Shown: positions 63,055 through 64,000 of the stretch, piece by piece
Numbering within the stretch: the stretch's first letter is position 1
Layout: each line of letters begins with the position of its first letter
Origin: JAPPHA01 sp965221575
GTDB lineage: Bacteria; Pseudomonadota; Alphaproteobacteria; Rhodobacterales; Rhodobacteraceae
Reading direction: 5' to 3'
Assembly: GCA_965221575.1 (NCBI GenBank)
Contig: CBDCSM010000013.1
Span: 1 to 64,000, forward strand
DNA: 64,000 nucleotides
The notes under the pieces: model-generated
What the model was told of the DNA's origin: nothing
The model's database searches: none
What the model saw: the letters and a program-made list of their open reading frames with translations, nothing else
Program-made: the position numbers and the translations under genes

Positions 63055-64000
63055 TTACATCATGCCGCCCATGCCGCCCATGTCCGGCATCGCCGGCGCA
63101 TTGTTTTTCGGCTCAGGACGATCAGCAACCATCGCCTCGGTCGTGACCAGGAGCCCGGCAATGGAGGACGCATCTTCCAGCGCCGCACGGACGACTTTTG
63201 CAGGATCGATGATTCCGTCGGCAATCATGTCGCAATATTTTTCGGTCTGCGCATTGAAACCGAAGTTCTTATCGTCGCTCTCGCGAACCTTGCCAGCAAC
63301 AACCGCGCCGTCAACACCGGCATTCTCGGCAATCTGGCGAAGCGGAGATTCGAGCGCCCGTCGCACGATCGCGACTCCGGCGTCCTGGTCAGAGTTCTCT
63401 CCTTTCAAGCCGTCGAGCGCTTTTGCCCCCAGCATCAGAGAAACGCCGCCGCCGACAACAACACCTTCCTGAACCGCGGCACGGGTCGAGTTAAGCGCGT
63501 CATCTACACGATCCTTGCGTTCCTTGACCTCGACCTCGGTAGCGCCGCCAACGCGAATCACCGCAACCCCGCCGGCAAGTTTCGCCAGCCGTTCCTGCAG
63601 CTTTTCACGATCGTAGTCGGACGTGGTTTCTTCGATCTGGCTGCGAATCTGGGCCACGCGGGCTTCGATTTCCGCCTTCTCGCCGGCTCCGTCGACAATG
63701 GTCGTATCGTCCTTGTTGATCGAGACCTTGCGGGCACGCCCGAGCATGTCCATGCCGACGTTTTCCAGCTTCATTCCGAGATCCTCGGAAATCACCTGTC
63801 CGCCCGTCAGGATGGCGATGTCCTGCAGCATTGCCTTGCGGCGATCACCGAAACCGGGCGCCTTGACCGCCGCGATCTTGAGACCGCCACGGAGCTTGTT
63901 GACGACCAACGTGGCGAGGGCTTCGCCTTCGACGTCCTCGGCAATGACCAGAAGCGGCTTTCCTGCCTGGATGACGCTCTCAAGAAGCGGAACCATGGCC
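63055..64000 (-). CDS. groEL: Chaperonin GroEL, C-terminal part
   Basis: GroEL is the large subunit of the ATP-driven folding chamber. The window holds about 315 C-terminal residues: PLLVIAEDVEGEALATLVVN and KAPGFGDRRKAMLQDIAILT of the apical domain, VIRVGGATEVEVKERKDRVD, EGVVVGGGVSLMLGAKAL, and the end MPDMGGMGGMM with the Gly-Met tail. The frame stays open past 64000, so the 5' part is missing only because of the window edge. A hairpin follows the stop. Confidence 0.97.
   Translation of the reverse strand, partial: AMVPLLESVIQAGKPLLVIAEDVEGEALATLVVNKLRGGLKIAAVKAPGFGDRRKAMLQDIAILTGGQVISEDLGMKLENVGMDMLGRARKVSINKDDTTIVDGAGEKAEIEARVAQIRSQIEETTSDYDREKLQERLAKLAGGVAVIRVGGATEVEVKERKDRVDDALNSTRAAVQEGVVVGGGVSLMLGAKALDGLKGENSDQDAGVAIVRRALESPLRQIAENAGVDGAVVAGKVRESDDKNFGFNAQTEKYCDMIADGIIDPAKVVRAALEDASSIAGLLVTTEAMVADRPEPKNNAPAMPDMGGMGGMM

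Overview
The window looks like a GC-rich alphaproteobacterial chromosome, probably of the broad Rhodospirillales type. This is inferred from gene content and order, not from a database search. The housekeeping backbone is carB (3' part), tdk, csaA, proC and a ybjN-like gene, then ubiK, then lgt, a MidA/NDUFAF7-type methyltransferase gene and pgeF, then trxB, then the ydcH-purE-purK block, and groEL (3' part) at the right edge. As I recall it, the proC-ybjN-ubiK-lgt-midA-pgeF genes lie close together in many alphaproteobacteria. Here they are separated by two blocks of accessory metabolism.

Layout: 1-4720 holds housekeeping genes, with a one-base frameshift in carB. 4721-22061 is a first accessory block: a glyoxalase I, a Rieske oxygenase, a two-gene sodium:solute symporter with a small membrane protein, then a same-strand catabolic cluster (FAD oxidoreductase, carbon-nitrogen hydrolase, small protein, thiamine-diphosphate enzyme, HisC-like aminotransferase) followed by a complete sugar-type ABC importer. 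ubiK (22117-22410) is followed by an IS630-family element and a minus-strand operon with a CocE-type hydrolase, a complete oligopeptide ABC importer and a polysaccharide-deacetylase-like protein. 32292-35042 is lgt-midA-pgeF. 35277-46968 has an MFS transporter, an M24-fold hydrolase, trxB, a ferric-iron ABC importer, a HAD hydrolase, ydcH and purEK.

The most interesting region is 46.9-61.5 kb. It carries a complete NHLM-type peptide export system (HlyD-like adaptor, C39-peptidase ABC transporter, second ABC transporter). It also carries an 84-residue precursor with a nitrile-hydratase-like (NHLP) leader that ends in Ala-Gly, followed by a core of only six residues, WCCCGN. Next come an RND (HAE3/MMPL-like) transporter translationally coupled to a SAM methyltransferase, a second SAM methyltransferase on the opposite strand, and a 372-residue protein of unknown function. 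No lanthionine synthetase, YcaO or radical SAM enzyme is visible in the window, so the maturation chemistry of this hexapeptide would have to come from the methyltransferases, the unknown protein, or enzymes outside. The precursor has its own sigma70-like promoter preceded by two 9-bp direct repeats with an 11-bp period, the geometry of an OmpR/PhoB-family site. The island is bracketed by two diverged, inverted copies of a roughly 370-bp segment (a regulatory region plus the first codons of a GAF-type regulator), and contains decayed IS5 and IS66 pieces. This suggests a mobile origin followed by erosion.

The right edge has an orphan VapB-like antitoxin, a small unknown protein and the 3' part of groEL with a strong hairpin behind it. 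I saw no rRNA or tRNA genes and no CRISPR array.
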